Source: Silene conica
Lineage: Eukaryota > Streptophyta > Magnoliopsida > Caryophyllales > Caryophyllaceae
Direction: 5' to 3'
Length of the DNA: 64,000 nt
Assembly (NCBI GenBank): GCA_029255685.2
Contig: CM055312.2
Location: forward strand, 53,974,202-54,038,201
The notes beneath the pieces were generated by a model. That model was not told where the DNA came from and made no database searches. It saw only the letters and a list, made by a program, of their open reading frames with translations. Positions 11,799-24,063 of the stretch are shown here, piece by piece; the first letter of the stretch is position 1; each line of letters begins with the position of its first letter. The translations under genes were made by a program, and so were the position numbers.

Positions 11799-13386
11799 TG
11801 ATGCGTGTCTATTTTATGATGTTTTACATCCTTTTTTACACGCATTTGGTCGCTCATTTACTATGTTTTAGCCTTTATTTCCCAACAATTGTCTACTTTC
11901 GTATTTTTATGCACTTTTGCAGGTTTATGCGGAAAAGGACGATTTTATGCCAAATTTATGCCCTCGGGATTTTTCATAGCCAAGGAACAAAGGAAAGTCA
12001 ACTCAAAGCATTAATCAAGTACCAAGAAGTCAAACCAAAGACAAATCAAAGCAATCCTACAGGAAAAGGGTCGACCGACCTACTATTTGGGTCGGCCGAC
12101 CAGGCCTCTGTTATGGAAAGCCCAGAAATCCTGAAGCCCGTGAATAGGTCGACCGACCCACATAGGAGGTCGACCGACCGCTGCGCAGACCCTGAAGCAT
12201 TCTGAAGCCCATTAACGTGTTAAAGTCTTAAGGAAGATCCTAAATTCCGCCTATATAAGCTAATCTTATGTTTAGGGTTGATCATTCAATCTTTTATCAT
12301 CTAGTTCCTAATTCAGAAATAATCAAGTCTTAATAGAGTGAATTATTGAGAGTAATTTAGTTTCATATTTAGTTGTAATCTTTCAATATTCTCAAACACT
12401 TTTATTTTGTTCATCAATCCTTCAAGCATTCATCAATAAAGTTTGTCCATTTTCTGCCTTAATCATATTTCCGGTAATTCTTCTCTTAATTTATGCTTCA
12501 TTGTTATTAATTTAGAATTGTTATATTCGGTTTAAGATAGATTCCCAAGCTTTATTATTGATTGCATGTTTAGATTGATATTAATTATGAATTCCATGTT
12601 TTCTACTGTTTTCATTGTTATTTCAATAGTCATGAGTAGCTAATTTCGTATGTTAGGATGTAGGGGATGAATATGCGTATGTAGTATAAGTTCCGAAACC
12701 AACTGTAGCAGATCCGTGGTCGGCCGACCTATATAATGGGTCGGTCGACCGAGCCTGTGGTCGGCCGACTGGGCTAGCTGGTCGGTCGACCCACTCGCGT
12801 TCGTATTCTGTTTTGTTTTAATTCGTAGACTATAATAACCTACAATGAGACTGAAAGGAGACTTGTAGGATGTTAGTAATGACCTACCCAAGATTGAGAG
12901 ATACGGGAAGGGCATTGGTTTACACCTTAAGACGGCTAGGTTACTCAAGACTGAAAGGTATGTGACCTAGAATTTAGGAATCACCCTTATTGTTGACACC
13001 CAATAATTGTGAGACCTAGGAACTAATAGCATAGGCCGAAAGGAGCTATTAGGTATCATAGACCGAAAGGATATGTTACACCCCTTGCGCGACTGCCATA
13101 CATGTTGATTTTAGGATTTATATTACCTTAGCTATTTGTTACCCGATCATCCTAGCATCCCTTTTTCTATAGTTTTATTCTCATCTTTATTTACTTGTTT
13201 TATTTTTATATTTGTTTCTAGACTTAGTAACAATCAATCAAACCCCCAAAATTGTTACCTTAAAACATTGACATCAAACAATAAACATTCCCCACCTCTC
13301 TGTGGTTCGACCCTGACTTTCGCTATCTATAGTTCAAGTTTAGGAATTATAAATTTTATCTTTGATACCCTTAACGACGGGCATCA
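11799..13386 (+). repeat. Gypsy 5' LTR
   Basis: It runs TGATGCGTG...GGGCATCA, 1588 bp. It carries eight phased 12-bp motifs at 12069, 12090, 12147, 12168, 12718, 12739, 12759 and 12780. A TATATAAG box at 12243-12250 is a plausible core promoter. The next sequence is not the usual primer site but captured copia DNA. Confidence 0.93.
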
Positions 13387-15229
13387 AACTCATCATGGAT
13401 CGAACTATATCAAGTAGAGTTCGATTTCTCCGTTCGGACACACCATTTAATTGTGGTGTTCCAGGTGGTGTCAACTGTAGAATGATGCCACAGTCTTTAA
13501 GGTGTTGATCAAACTCGTGTGAAAGATACTCGCCACCACGATCAGATCGAAGTGCTTTAATCTTTCTGCCCAGTTGGTTCTGTACCCGATTCTGGTATTC
13601 TTTGAACTTGTCAAAGGATTCACTTTTATGTTTCATTAAGTAGACATAGCCATATCTACTCAAATCATCCGTGAAAGTGATGAAATACCTATAGCCTTCT
13701 CGTGCGTTGATCGAGATAGGGCCACATACATCCGTATGTATGAGTCCTAATAGGTCGGCAGCGCGCATTCCAACACCTTTGAAGGAGATACGAGTCATCT
13801 TACCGATGAGACATGATTCACACGTGCCATATGATTCGAAATCAAAGGCTGAGATAGCTCCGTTCTGTATGAGATGTTTTACGCGTTTCTCATTTATATG
13901 TCCCATACGGCTGTGCCATAGGTAAGTTTGATCTTTGTCACCAACCTTTAATCTCTTGTTATTCACGTGTAATATTTCGGTGGTTTGATCTAAAACATAA
14001 ATTCCATTCATGGAAACTGCCTTGTCATAAATCATATTGTTTAACGAGAAAATACAGCTATTATTCTCTATTACAAATGAAAAACCGATGTCAAGTGCAG
14101 AAACAGAAATGATATTTTTGGATAAACTAGGAACATAATAACAGTTATACAAAGATAACTCGAATCCACTTGGAAGCTGGATCACGTATGTTCCCCTCGA
14201 GACTGCAGCAACTCGTGCTCCATTCCCGACACGCAGGTCAACCTCACGCTTGATGAGGGGCTCTTGGTTTCGGAGGCCCTGCACATGATTACAAAGATGA
14301 GAACCACAACCAGTATCTAGTACCCAAGTTCCGTAACTTGCATGGTTAATCTCAATCATGTGAATAAAAGAAGATGAAGAAGACATACCAACAGGAGTAA
14401 CGCGGCTTGCCTTAATGTCCTCACGATACACGGGGCACGTACGCCTCCAATGCCCAGTCTTGTGGCAATGGTGGCATTCCATGCTAGTATCTTTACTCTT
14501 TGTCTTGCCCTGTGAGTTGCTCGACTCACCGGGCCCACTCTTAGCAAATCCTGGTTTCTTGAATTTAGGCTTACCTACCGCTAGGTCGCCTCGAGCTTTA
14601 GCTTCCCCTTACCTTTACCCTTACTGGAAATCATGAGAAGATCCTGCTTCACGCTCCCACTTAATTTCAGATCCTTCTCGGTCTGTACGAGAAGGGAGTG
14701 GAGCTCATGAAGAGTCTTCTTCATGTCGTTCATGTAATAGTTGGCCCTAAAGAGGGCGAACCCATCATGAAGCGAATGAAGCATTCGATCAACGATTATG
14801 TTCTCACTAATCTTGCAGTTTAGGGCCTCCAGTTCTCGATATTCTCAATCATGTTGAGAATATGTGGGCTAACAGCTTGGCCCTTCTTGAGTTTTGCTTC
14901 AAAGAAGCGACATGTATGCTCATAAGAAACGATTCTCGGAGCGTTCGAGAATTCGTTAGTGAGCGTGGTAAAAATATTGTTTGCACCATGGCAGATGAAG
15001 CGTCTTTGCAAATTGGATTCCATTGCATAGATCAGTACGTTCTTTATCGCACCCGCTTTCATGACGAAATCGCTATGAGCGCGAACTTCGTTAGCTTTAG
15101 CTCCAGTTCCTGGGTGTGCCGGAATGGGCTCAATCAAGTATTTGAGCTTTCCGTCAGCAATGGCAGCATTCCGTAATGCTGCCTCCGAGTCAGAGAAGTT
15201 TGACCTATCATTCCTCAGTCTAGTAGACA
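13387..15229 (-). pseudogene. Captured copy of the flanking copia gag-protease-integrase segment
   Basis: This is the same copia segment, in the same orientation, as 35759-37605 right of the 3' LTR. It includes a CCHC knuckle (CHHCHKTGHWRRTC), a protease (LDTGCGSHLC) and an integrase segment ending at the same place as the other copy. The frameshift after NIENWRP is shared, so it predates the copying. It lies between the 5' LTR and the primer binding site and is bounded by GGCATCAAA at 13380-13388 and 15230-15238. The two copies differ by about 2 percent by eye. It is non-functional. Confidence 0.93.
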
Positions 15230-15241
15230 GGCATCAAATTT

Positions 15242-15259
15242 TGGCGCCGTTGTCGGGGA
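15242..15259 (+). other. Gypsy primer binding site (tRNA-Asp type)
   Basis: TGGCGCCGTTGTCGGGGA closely matches the tRNA-Asp-complementary site of Athila/Tat-type elements. The 7 bp before it (GGCATCA plus AATTT) look like the normal end of the LTR, displaced 1.84 kb from the rest of that LTR. Confidence 0.88.
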
Positions 15260-15610
15260 GGTGACGCCAGTGTTTATTGTTTCTTGTTTTTGTTTCTTTT
15301 TGTTTAAGGAACTTTTGTTCCTTAAACCTTCTCACTTTTTTCTTGTAGTTTCCATCTTATGCGCAGGTGAGTTCAAGGAGAACTCCTACCACTTGACCAC
15401 GAGCTTGAGAGAACTTTAAGAGAAAAGAGGAAGCAGCTTTTAGAGAGTAGGGAAGGAGGTTCTCCATCTTCCCTATTCCAAGAGGATATCTTTGAAAAAC
15501 CACCTTCACCAAAAACACCAACTTCACAACCAAATTCACCTCACAATCCATCCACACCAAAAACACCATCTTATACCTACTTCCAAGTCTTTCCAAAAGA
15601 AGAAGAAAAC
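15260..15610 (+). other. Gypsy leader
   Basis: Untranslated leader between primer site and gag. The second half reads as a proline/threonine/serine-rich frame without an early ATG, so the gag N-terminus may have begun further upstream. Confidence 0.45.
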
Positions 15611-18200
15611 ATGGCCGAGGAAGCTACTATCGCCAGTCACTCCATGCCTCAGGTAAAGGACCTATACAAAGGGTTCACTTTACCTGCAGGTACTGGGAAG
15701 CCGTTCGAGGCCAAGCCTACCTATATCACTATGGTTGAGAAAAACCAATTTGGAGGCTCGGCCAATGAGGATGCTGCAAAGCATATTGACACAGCACCAG
15801 ATTAAACAAACCATGTTCATCTTCTCTCTCAGGGATTCTGCAAGGGAATGGTATAGAGATCTAGACCGCACTGCTGCGGGAGTCACAGATTGGAACACCT
15901 TGGCCTTAGCATTCTACAGGAAGTACTACTATGCGGCCAAGACCAATGCTCTAAGGGCGCAGATAACAAGCTTCAAGCAAGGGCCTAATGAAGATTTTAG
16001 TGAGGCTTGGGACAGGTTCAAGAGACTTGTTCGATCCATACCACACCATGGATTCGAACAATGGTTTCTTTGTAACCAGTTCTACAATGGCCTCTATGAT
16101 GACAACAGGGCCTACTTAGATGCTGCAGCCAACGGAAGGTTCCAAGAGAATTCTGGAGAGACTAAGGATCTCAAGATAATAGAAGATGTTGCTATCCACC
16201 ATGCCGAACATGGGACTTCCCGTGGTAACCAAAGGAAAGTTGAGTCTAACGTAGCTGTTATTGAGGCCTTGATGGCCAAGTTAGATAAGCTGGAGAGTGG
16301 TGGGAAGTTCGATATTGGGAGTGGAAGCAAAGGAGGTATGTACCAGGTGAATGCCGTTCAAGACGGACCCTTTGTTTGTGAGAGATGTGGTAGAGAGGGG
16401 CACGTGTCAAAATTTTGCACCTCATCTAATGAGACATGTGCCGCTTTTCAGCACTATCGTGGGAACAATTTTTATGACCCAAATAATAATAATATACATC
16501 CCAACATGAGATGGACAAGCCAGAATGTTCTCAACCCACAACACCTACAACCTCAACAAAATTCCACATACATCCCTCCACACAAGCAAGGTTTCCAAAA
16601 ACCTCCCTTCAACCCTCAACCACCTTCGAACCCACCACCCAATACGGATGCTCTCATCCAAAACCTCATTGGGTTGGTCCAGAAGGAATCTCAGGCTAGG
16701 GAAGCAGGGATGAAGATGTTAGAGTCTCAGATTGCTGAAATCGCAAGCAAGAACGATACTAGGGCTCCGGGTCAACTTCCGACCAAGACGGACCAAAAGA
16801 AAGAAACTCTAAACATCATATCTTTGAGAAGTGGAGCCAAGGTGGGAAGTGAGAAGGTTAGCGAGAAGGATAAGGCGAAGCAGCCGAAGCCGAATAACAG
16901 CGAGGAAGGTCGACCGACCCAGGAGCCAGGTCGACCGACCTCTGACCAAATTCCGGAAATTCCCGCCGTACAGGAAGAAGGTCGACCGACCGAGGATATG
17001 GGTCGACCGATCCCCGATGCTGAGCAGGAGAGTGCTTTCAGACCTGAATTACCGGACAACTTAAGGGATTTTCTTTTTCGGGGTGATAAGACCCCTAGGT
17101 TTCTGAGGAGGGCTGCAAATACTGAATCTTCCGCCCCTCCTTTTCTAGAGAGACTCATACCGACCAAGGAACATGTATCATTTGATAAATTTAAAGACGT
17201 AATTCGATCATTAAATGTTCAAGTTCCGTTTTTAAAATTAGTTCAACAAGTTCCTTCGTATCTTAAATTTATGAGACAACTTATGTCAAGAAAGCGGTCT
17301 TTAGATAAGGTTGAGTCAGTTGCCCTCACTAAAGAGTCCTCCAGCTTCCTATCACATGTCATTGCCCCTCATAAGCTGGAGGATCCTGGAAGTTTTTCTG
17401 TTCCTTGCAATATAGGAACCTTCCCTGTTAAAAAGGCCCTATGCGACCTAGGATCTAGTATTAGTGTCATGCCCCTTAGCGTAGCCTTAAAACTCGGAAT
17501 GACCGATTTTGCAGTAACTAGCATGACTGTCCAGATGGCTGACCGTACATTTATGGAACCCATAGGGGTGTTGGAAAACATCCCTGTGCGTATAGACAGG
17601 TTTTTCTTCCCTGTAGACTTTGTAGTTTTGGATATCCCTGAGGATGCACATATACCTATAATACTAGGGAGACCTTTCCTCCACACTGCGGGAGCCATCA
17701 TAGATGTAGGTACTGGTACCTTGACCTTCAAAGTAGGAAAGCATTCTATTATTTATGGTCTATCCTATAGGAAAAAGGATGCTATGACCCCTATTACTTG
17801 TAATGCTATTGCTTCTGAAAAGAAGTATGAGGTCATCACTACTTCTCCTACTTTATTACCTACTCCTATACCTGTCTTTACACCTCCGCCCCAGATTGGG
17901 AGCAAAATGGAGGATACTTCTATTGTGACTAATGCAGGAATTGGTTTGGGGAAACCCGCAATAAAGGAGGCCACGGTGCAAAGAGGAGGACTGGGATTCC
18001 TAAGTTACAAGGAGGATGAGGATCCAGATATTGTGGATGAGGAGGATAAGAAAAAGAGAAGAAAAGCTCAAGAGAAGAGTCCGTCGCATATGCTGTGCGA
18101 CGGAGAGGAGACGTGTTTTGCCATTCAAGCAAACACCGTGGAGACTACGACATATCGCCAAAAGCCGTGGTCTGAGATTTTCCGCATCTTTAGCGGATAG
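15611..18200 (+). pseudogene. Gypsy gag-protease polyprotein, frame disrupted near its start
   Basis: A first frame starts at ATG 15611 and stops at 15805. The main frame covers 15735-18200. The switch near 15780-15805, together with loss of the expected start of the capsid domain, suggests a small deletion. The order is: capsid-type gag (IFSLRDSAREWYRDL onward, about 15830-16200), CCHC zinc knuckle C-ER-C-GREG-H-VSKF-C (16377-16418), Pro/Gln-rich linker, four GRPT repeats (16918-17012), then an aspartic protease (CDLGSSISVMPLSVALKLG near 17440). The frame ends in a charged tail with no RT or integrase. Gag would package element RNA and the protease would cut the polyprotein. Mobility would need enzymes from other elements. 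Confidence 0.88.
16918..17012 (+). repeat. In-frame phased GGTCGACCGACC motifs in gag
   Basis: Motif copies begin at 16918 and 16939, and at 16980 and 17001. Each pair is 21 bp apart, which is seven codons. They encode Gly-Arg-Pro-Thr (the last copy Gly-Arg-Pro-Ile) with three variable residues between. The same nucleotide motif and spacing recur in the non-coding LTRs. Confidence 0.95.
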
Positions 18201-18486
18201 TTGTTTAAATTTTCAGCTCCTAAGACAATTTTACTTTTTGTTTGTTGAGACTTTTTAATTTTGTTTGCTTTCAGTTTTAGAACTTTTCCGTTTTGTTTGC
18301 ATAGTTAAGACTTCTGGACTTGGTTCTGGAATCTTGTGCACTTGTTGGGCGCATATATAATGCTTTTTCAGGTTTGAGGAAGAAAGACTTGGTTAAGACA
18401 AGTCATCCCCGAAGAAAACAAGGCCGCTGTGCAGCAGAGGGGTAAACCGACTAGAAGTATGGGTCGGTCGACCTGGTCCCTGCATT
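18201..18486 (+). other. Gypsy 3' UTR, first part
   Basis: Non-coding. It holds a degenerate motif pair at 18441 and 18462, again 21 bp apart. CACTA-1 interrupts it at 18487. Confidence 0.75.
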
Positions 18487-18830
18487 CACTAGTAGAAAAA
18501 TGACATTTGGCAAGCACTTATGGCTACGGTTGTAGTTAATAACCGTAGCCGTAAAAATTTTGAGAATAGGCTTTTATAATGGCTACGGTTGTTTTCAAAC
18601 AACCGTGGCCAAAACTAAACAATGCTACGGCTGTGGGAAATAACCGTAGCCAAAACTATTTTAGAAAAATAAAAAGCTACGGTCATAGGTAATAACCGTA
18701 GCCAAAAATATTTTAGAAAAAATAAAAAGCTACGGTAGTAGATAATAACCGTAGCCAAAACTATTTATAAAAACAAAAGGCGACAGTTGATTATTAGAAC
18801 CGTAGCCATATATCTTTTAAATTTTTAAAA
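18487..18830. repeat. CACTA-1 left subterminal array
   Basis: Several units of GGCTACGGTT followed within about 10-20 bp by the inverse AACCGTAGCC, so each unit can fold. Such subterminal repeats bind transposase in En/Spm elements. Confidence 0.9.
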
Positions 18831-20390
18831 ATCCGCCAAGCATCTACACGAAATTTTTTGTAACCCGCAAAATACGTTTTCCTTCCCTCCAAAAAAAAAA
18901 ATAATAATAATAATAATTAAATATTGAAACGTGTTTATATCAAAATTGGAAACCAAATAAACAAATTAAACTATTCAATTTAAGGAAAACTCAATCTCAA
19001 CAAAAATTGGAAACCCAGCTATTCAATTGGAAACTCAATCTCTTCGACAAACTATTCAATTGGAAACTCAATCATTAAAATTTCAACCCCAACTCAAACT
19101 CTTTGACAATTTAAGCAAAACTCAAACTCAATTTCATCAAAATTGAAACCCCAGTATCCCGCAAAAAAATTGAAACCCCAGTTAATCATTAAAATTGGTA
19201 ATTTAAAACTGGTAATTTCATCCCTGCGATATCTCACGCCTGCGACAAATCAAAGCATAGCTCACGCGGTTGTCTCTGCTCCAATAGTTTATAGGTAATT
19301 TCCTATCTTCTTATTTATATTTAAGTTCATAGCCAATTTAATCAACGATTTATTTGTAGGTTGTTGCTTGAATTATAGTCAGTATTGTTTATATTACTTG
19401 AATTATTTCCGTTGATAATCGATTTCCTCATCTGTGATATTACTGTATTAATTTGCTTAAATTATTTCTGTTTAGAATTGTAAGTTTAATTTAACTAGTT
19501 AAGTCTTGATTATTTATACTAGTGAAATTAGCGGGTTTTAATGAAATTGAAGTAGATTAATTTGAGAAACTGGGAGATTATGGTGATTAAAATTGCTTCA
19601 GATTTGGCCTTGTTCATAGATAACCGAGAGGCTCTTGCTTTCTCCCTTTTTAGTCTGATTTTTGAGACATGCTGCTGCTTAAGACTAGTTTACTATATAG
19701 AAAGACCAGCCTGTGCTATGCTTTGATTTGTATATTCGATGCTTTTATAGTCGCAAATCAAAATCGCACCCAACTAATAATCCACGACTCCACTTGTTCG
19801 AGCTGGTTCAAGTTAATTGGAATATAATCTAGCTAAGATGTTCATTAAGCATGACTTGTAGCGTCGTTACACTCCATGATCAGTAAGAAACAAGTTTTAT
19901 ATCAATGATTTTTAGGTCATACACCAGGATGGATGCTGACTATAGCCTTCGAGAGCATACATGAGCATATACTACCTGCAACCACATCAACCAAGTTTAA
20001 CCAACATTTAGTTTTGATTTAAAAGTAACAGCAGCAGCAGCAACGATAACAACAACATAATATCTCAATATAGTTTAAAATTAACCAAAAAAGGGTAGAT
20101 AATTAGGTTGAATAATCGTCGAAAGGGTGTCCTTGATCAATCCTCCCCCTATCTCATCATAGGCCCAAAAGAGGTTCCTACCATTAATAGAGTGCAATAT
20201 AGTTAGCGTAAACACATAATTTAGCATAATTGAATAAAATCTAATCATGTATAACATCAAACTTATCATAATATAATTGCTAAATAAATAAATTATAACT
20301 AAGAAAAGCATAAAATGGTATCTTACATTATTGTCCGTCTTGCTATTAACATGTTTTTTCACCGGTTCTAGGTATTTTTTTTTTCTAGCC
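18831..20390 (+). other. CACTA-1 region upstream of transposase
   Basis: AT-rich and non-coding by inspection. It has repeated ATTGGAAACTCAATC words (18960-19160) and an AAT microsatellite (18900-18917). It presumably contains the promoter and 5' UTR of the transposase gene. Confidence 0.5.
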
Positions 20391-23300
20391 ATGGATCGAA
20401 GTTGGATGTATAATATGAAACGTTCAACTCTTGAATTTCGTACCTTAGTCAAAGAGAAATTTGTGAGATGTGCTGTGGAGAATGTAGTTAGAAAAGGAGA
20501 GACACGCATATTATGCCCTTGTGTTGATTGTGAAAATATGGAAAAAGTGTTAACCCCTGATATTTGTGTGGATCATTTAGTTTTACGTGGGTTTATGAAG
20601 GATTATACACGTTGGATATTTCATGGTGAACCCATAGGGCTTCCTGGAATAGAAATAGGTAGACAAGAGCCAGGAGAATATGTTAATGATGATGATATTG
20701 AAAGGGACCGACTAGATAGCTCGATTGATGACGTGCAAGTTAATTTTGAGGATGAGCCACGTGTTTTCGAGAGATTGCAAAGTGACGCGGAGAAACCTTT
20801 GTACCCTAACTGTGATAAATTCACCCGTTTATCTGCTGTGATGAACTTAATGTCTTTAAAAGTAGAAAATAAGTGGAGCGATAAGAGTTTCACAGCCTTG
20901 TTAGAACTCTTAGATGACATGCTGCCCGAAGCTCACGTTCTTCCAAAATCTACTTATGAAACCAAAAAAGTTATGTGTCCAATAGGTTGTGACTATGAAA
21001 AAATCCATGCATGTCCGAATGATTGCATTTTGTACCGTAAGAAATATAAGGATTTGAATGAGTGTCCAAAGTGTAAGGCGTCACGATATCGGGTGAAGGA
21101 TAAGGATGGCAATGGTGAGAAAAAGAAAGGCTCACCAGTAAAGGTGGTGTGGTATTTACCTATATTACCAAGACTTAAACGGTTTTTTGCTAATGTAAAT
21201 GAAGCTAAGAAATTAAGGTGGCATTCAGAAATGAGAAAAAAAGATGGCAAGCTTAGACATCCTGTCGATGCTCCTCAGTGGAGAATAATTGATAGAATAT
21301 TTCCAGAATTTGGCAAGGATGATAGGAATTTGCGTTTGGGCCTTTGTACTGATGGAATGAACCCTTTCTCTACATTAAGTAGTCAGCATAGCACGTGGCC
21401 CGTCCTTCTGTGTATATATAACTTGCCTCCTTATTTGTGTATGAAGCGCAAATACTTGATGTTGTCACTTCTTATACAAGGACCAAAGCAACCTGGAAAC
21501 GATATAGATGTTTATCTAGAGCCTCTCATTGATGATTTGAGACTATTGTGGGATGAAGGGGTGATGGTGTATGATGCAGTTGCGAAAGAAGATTTCAAAT
21601 GCATGCTATGTTGTTGTGTACTATAAATGATTTCCCTGCATATGGCAATTTGTCTGGATACTCAGTTAAAGGGAAAAAAGCATGCCCGATATGTGATGAA
21701 GGAACTATAGCTCCCTGGCTTACTTATAGTGGTAAGAATGTTTACACAAACTATCGAAGATTTTTGCGACGAAATCACCCTTATCGCAAGATGAAAAAAG
21801 CATTCAATGGGATGGTGGAGAATAATATGGCTCCTATTCCTCTAGAGGCAAATGAAGTATTTGAACAAGTTAAAGATATTAATGTTATTTATGGAAAACC
21901 CAACCATTTTCTAAAGAATGCAAAATATAAGAAGAAGTCTATATTCTGGGATCTTCCGTATTGGAAACATTTGCCCGTAAGACACTGTATCGACATTATG
22001 CATGTTGAAAAAAATGTTGGTGAGATTCTCATTGGGACCCTTCTTAATATCCCCGGAAAGACTAAAGACGGGTATAAAGCAAGGAAGGACATTGAAGAGA
22101 TGGGAATACGGAAGGAGTTGGCACCACAAGAGAATGGAAAGAGTGTATATCTTCCTCCAGCTTGTTATACCTTGTCTAAGGAGGAAAAAACAATTGTGTG
22201 TGAGTGCATTTGTGGTATTAAGGTACCACATGGTTATTCATCCAACAAGAAAAATCTTGTTTCAATGAAGGATTTGAGGTTGATTGGTCTAAAATCTCAT
22301 GATTATCATGTAATAATGCAACAGTTTTTGCCTGTTTCCATTCGATCAGTACTGCCAAAAGATGTCAGATGTGCAATTACAAGACTCTATTTTTTCTTTA
22401 ATGCAATTTATAGCAAAGTGATTGATCCTGACTCACTTGATAAGTTGCAAGCAGATGTCGATGAAACTTTGTGTCAGTTGGAGATGTATTTTCCCCCTTC
22501 ATATTTCGATATTTCGGTACATTTAGTTGTTCATTTAGTTAGGGAGGCTAAGCTATTAGGCCCCATACACTTGAGGGATATGTATGCATTTGAGCGATAT
22601 ATGGGTATTTTGAAAGGGTTTACAACTAATAGATATAGGCCAGATGCTAGTATTGTTGAAGGCTACATAGCTGGAGAGGTTATTGGATTTTGCAAAGATT
22701 ATTTAGCAAATGTTCAACCATTTGGGCTTCCAAAATCTCGACATGAAGGTAGACTTGAGGGTAAAGGCACTATTGGATCACATTGGGTGTCTCTGAATTG
22801 TGAAGAACTAAGTAATGCCCATTTTCATGTTTTACAACATCTTACTGAAGTTCATTCTTACCTTGACGAACACATGCAAACATTAAGGGTGGAACATCCC
22901 TTAAAGAGTGAGAAATGGTTAGTTGAACAACATAACAAGTGTTTTGTGAAATGGTTTAGGGGTAGAGTGCTTGGCGAGTTGTCCAATACTTCTAACGTAG
23001 TGAGTGAGACCGTTAAATCGTTAGCTTATGGCCCAAATAATGAAGTTAAATCATTTGAAGGGTATGATATCAATGGCTATTGTTTTTATACTGAGCGTCA
23101 GGATAGTAAGAGTACAATGCAAAATAGTGGAGTTACATTAATGGCTACATTAACTGAATTTGGCAGTACTAGAGGTAGTGCACCTGTTCATCGTCAAATG
23201 CCTTATTATGGGATCATTGAAGACATACTGGAGTTGCAATATGCAACATTCACGATTCCGTTGTTCAAATGCAAATGGGCTGATAGTAAGAAAGGTTTAC

Positions 23301-23599
23301 GGGTAGACGAGTATGGCTTTACATTGGTAGATTTTAGTAGACCGGTGTATACAAGTGAGCCTCTTATAATGGCTTCACAAGCAAAACAAGTTTTCTATAT
23401 CGTGGACCCAGTAAATGATAAGTGGCGAGTTGTGCTTCAAGGCAAGAGACGCATTCTGGGAGTGGATGATGTAGACGATGAAGAAGAATATGATCAATTT
23501 GATGATATTCCTCCTTTTTCTGATGGATTGCCAGCAATGCCAACTGAAAATGACACCCTAGCTAATTATGTAAGAGATGATCATAATGAGGGCATTTGA
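20391..23599 (+). pseudogene. CACTA TNP2-type transposase with one frameshift
   Basis: I start at ATG 20391 (MDRSWMYN), the usual beginning of the transposase-associated domain with its ILCPCVDC zinc-like motif. A TNP2 domain follows (PPYLCMKRKYLMLSLLIQGP, then ACPICDEGT and HCIDIMHVEKNVGEILIGTL). Next come DUF4218-like (YFDISVHLVVHLVREAKLLG) and DUF4216-like (YYGIIEDILELQY, GFTLVDFSR) regions. The frame of 20331-21626 shifts to that of 21599-23599 near 21591-21604. The two halves abut without loss of conserved sequence, so a 1-bp deletion is the simplest reading. A full-length protein would cut and join the element ends, but this copy cannot make one unless the shift is a sequencing error. 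Confidence 0.93.
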
Positions 23600-24053
23600 G
23601 AAGACAGAAATTAAACAAATCATCAAAAAATAAGAGTTGTGTACATAGGGACTGGTATATGTATCTTGCTTTTTTGTATTCAGAACTTCGTAGCTTCAAT
23701 TATAATTTTTTAATAAAAGCATATTCCTCATTTCAGTGTTGTTAGTTACATAATGCTTTAATACTTGTTCCTTATTTCCCTCGAATAGAACATATATATT
23801 AGCCAGCTGCATTAGAGTCTGCTTTTCCTGCACACCGATCACCATGTCTGATATGGTGCCCCCGTGTTTCTCAGTTACTGAAAGAGGAAATTTCCTCTCT
23901 CCTTTGTGCCTTCAAGTTGTGCGCAGCTTCAGTAGCACTTAAGGTCTGGGTTGGAGCCTTCTTAACAGGCTGCCAGATCTTCGTAGTTTCTGACTTTCTT
24001 CTAATTCCACTTTTATGTTATTTTGTATGACTGATACAATGTTCTTTAATGGG
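23600..24053 (+). other. Spacer between the two CACTA-1 genes
   Basis: Non-coding by inspection. A short slightly GC-richer stretch (23810-23990) shows no recognisable protein. Confidence 0.4.
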
Positions 24054-24063
24054 CAGGAATTTT

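Noticed and set aside
11774..12205. 143-codon frame in the gypsy LTR (also at 34161-34595)
   Set aside because: It crosses the LTR boundary and is open only because the LTR is young. There is no protein similarity, and it includes the phased motif array.
12640..12948. 102-codon minus-strand frame in the LTRs (also at 35012-35320)
   Set aside because: LTR sequence read antisense, without a recognisable domain.
16918..17012. CRISPR-like array from regularly spaced GGTCGACC repeats
   Set aside because: Eukaryotic retrotransposon context, 9-bp spacers and 12-bp repeats. There are no cas genes, and spacing is too short for CRISPR.
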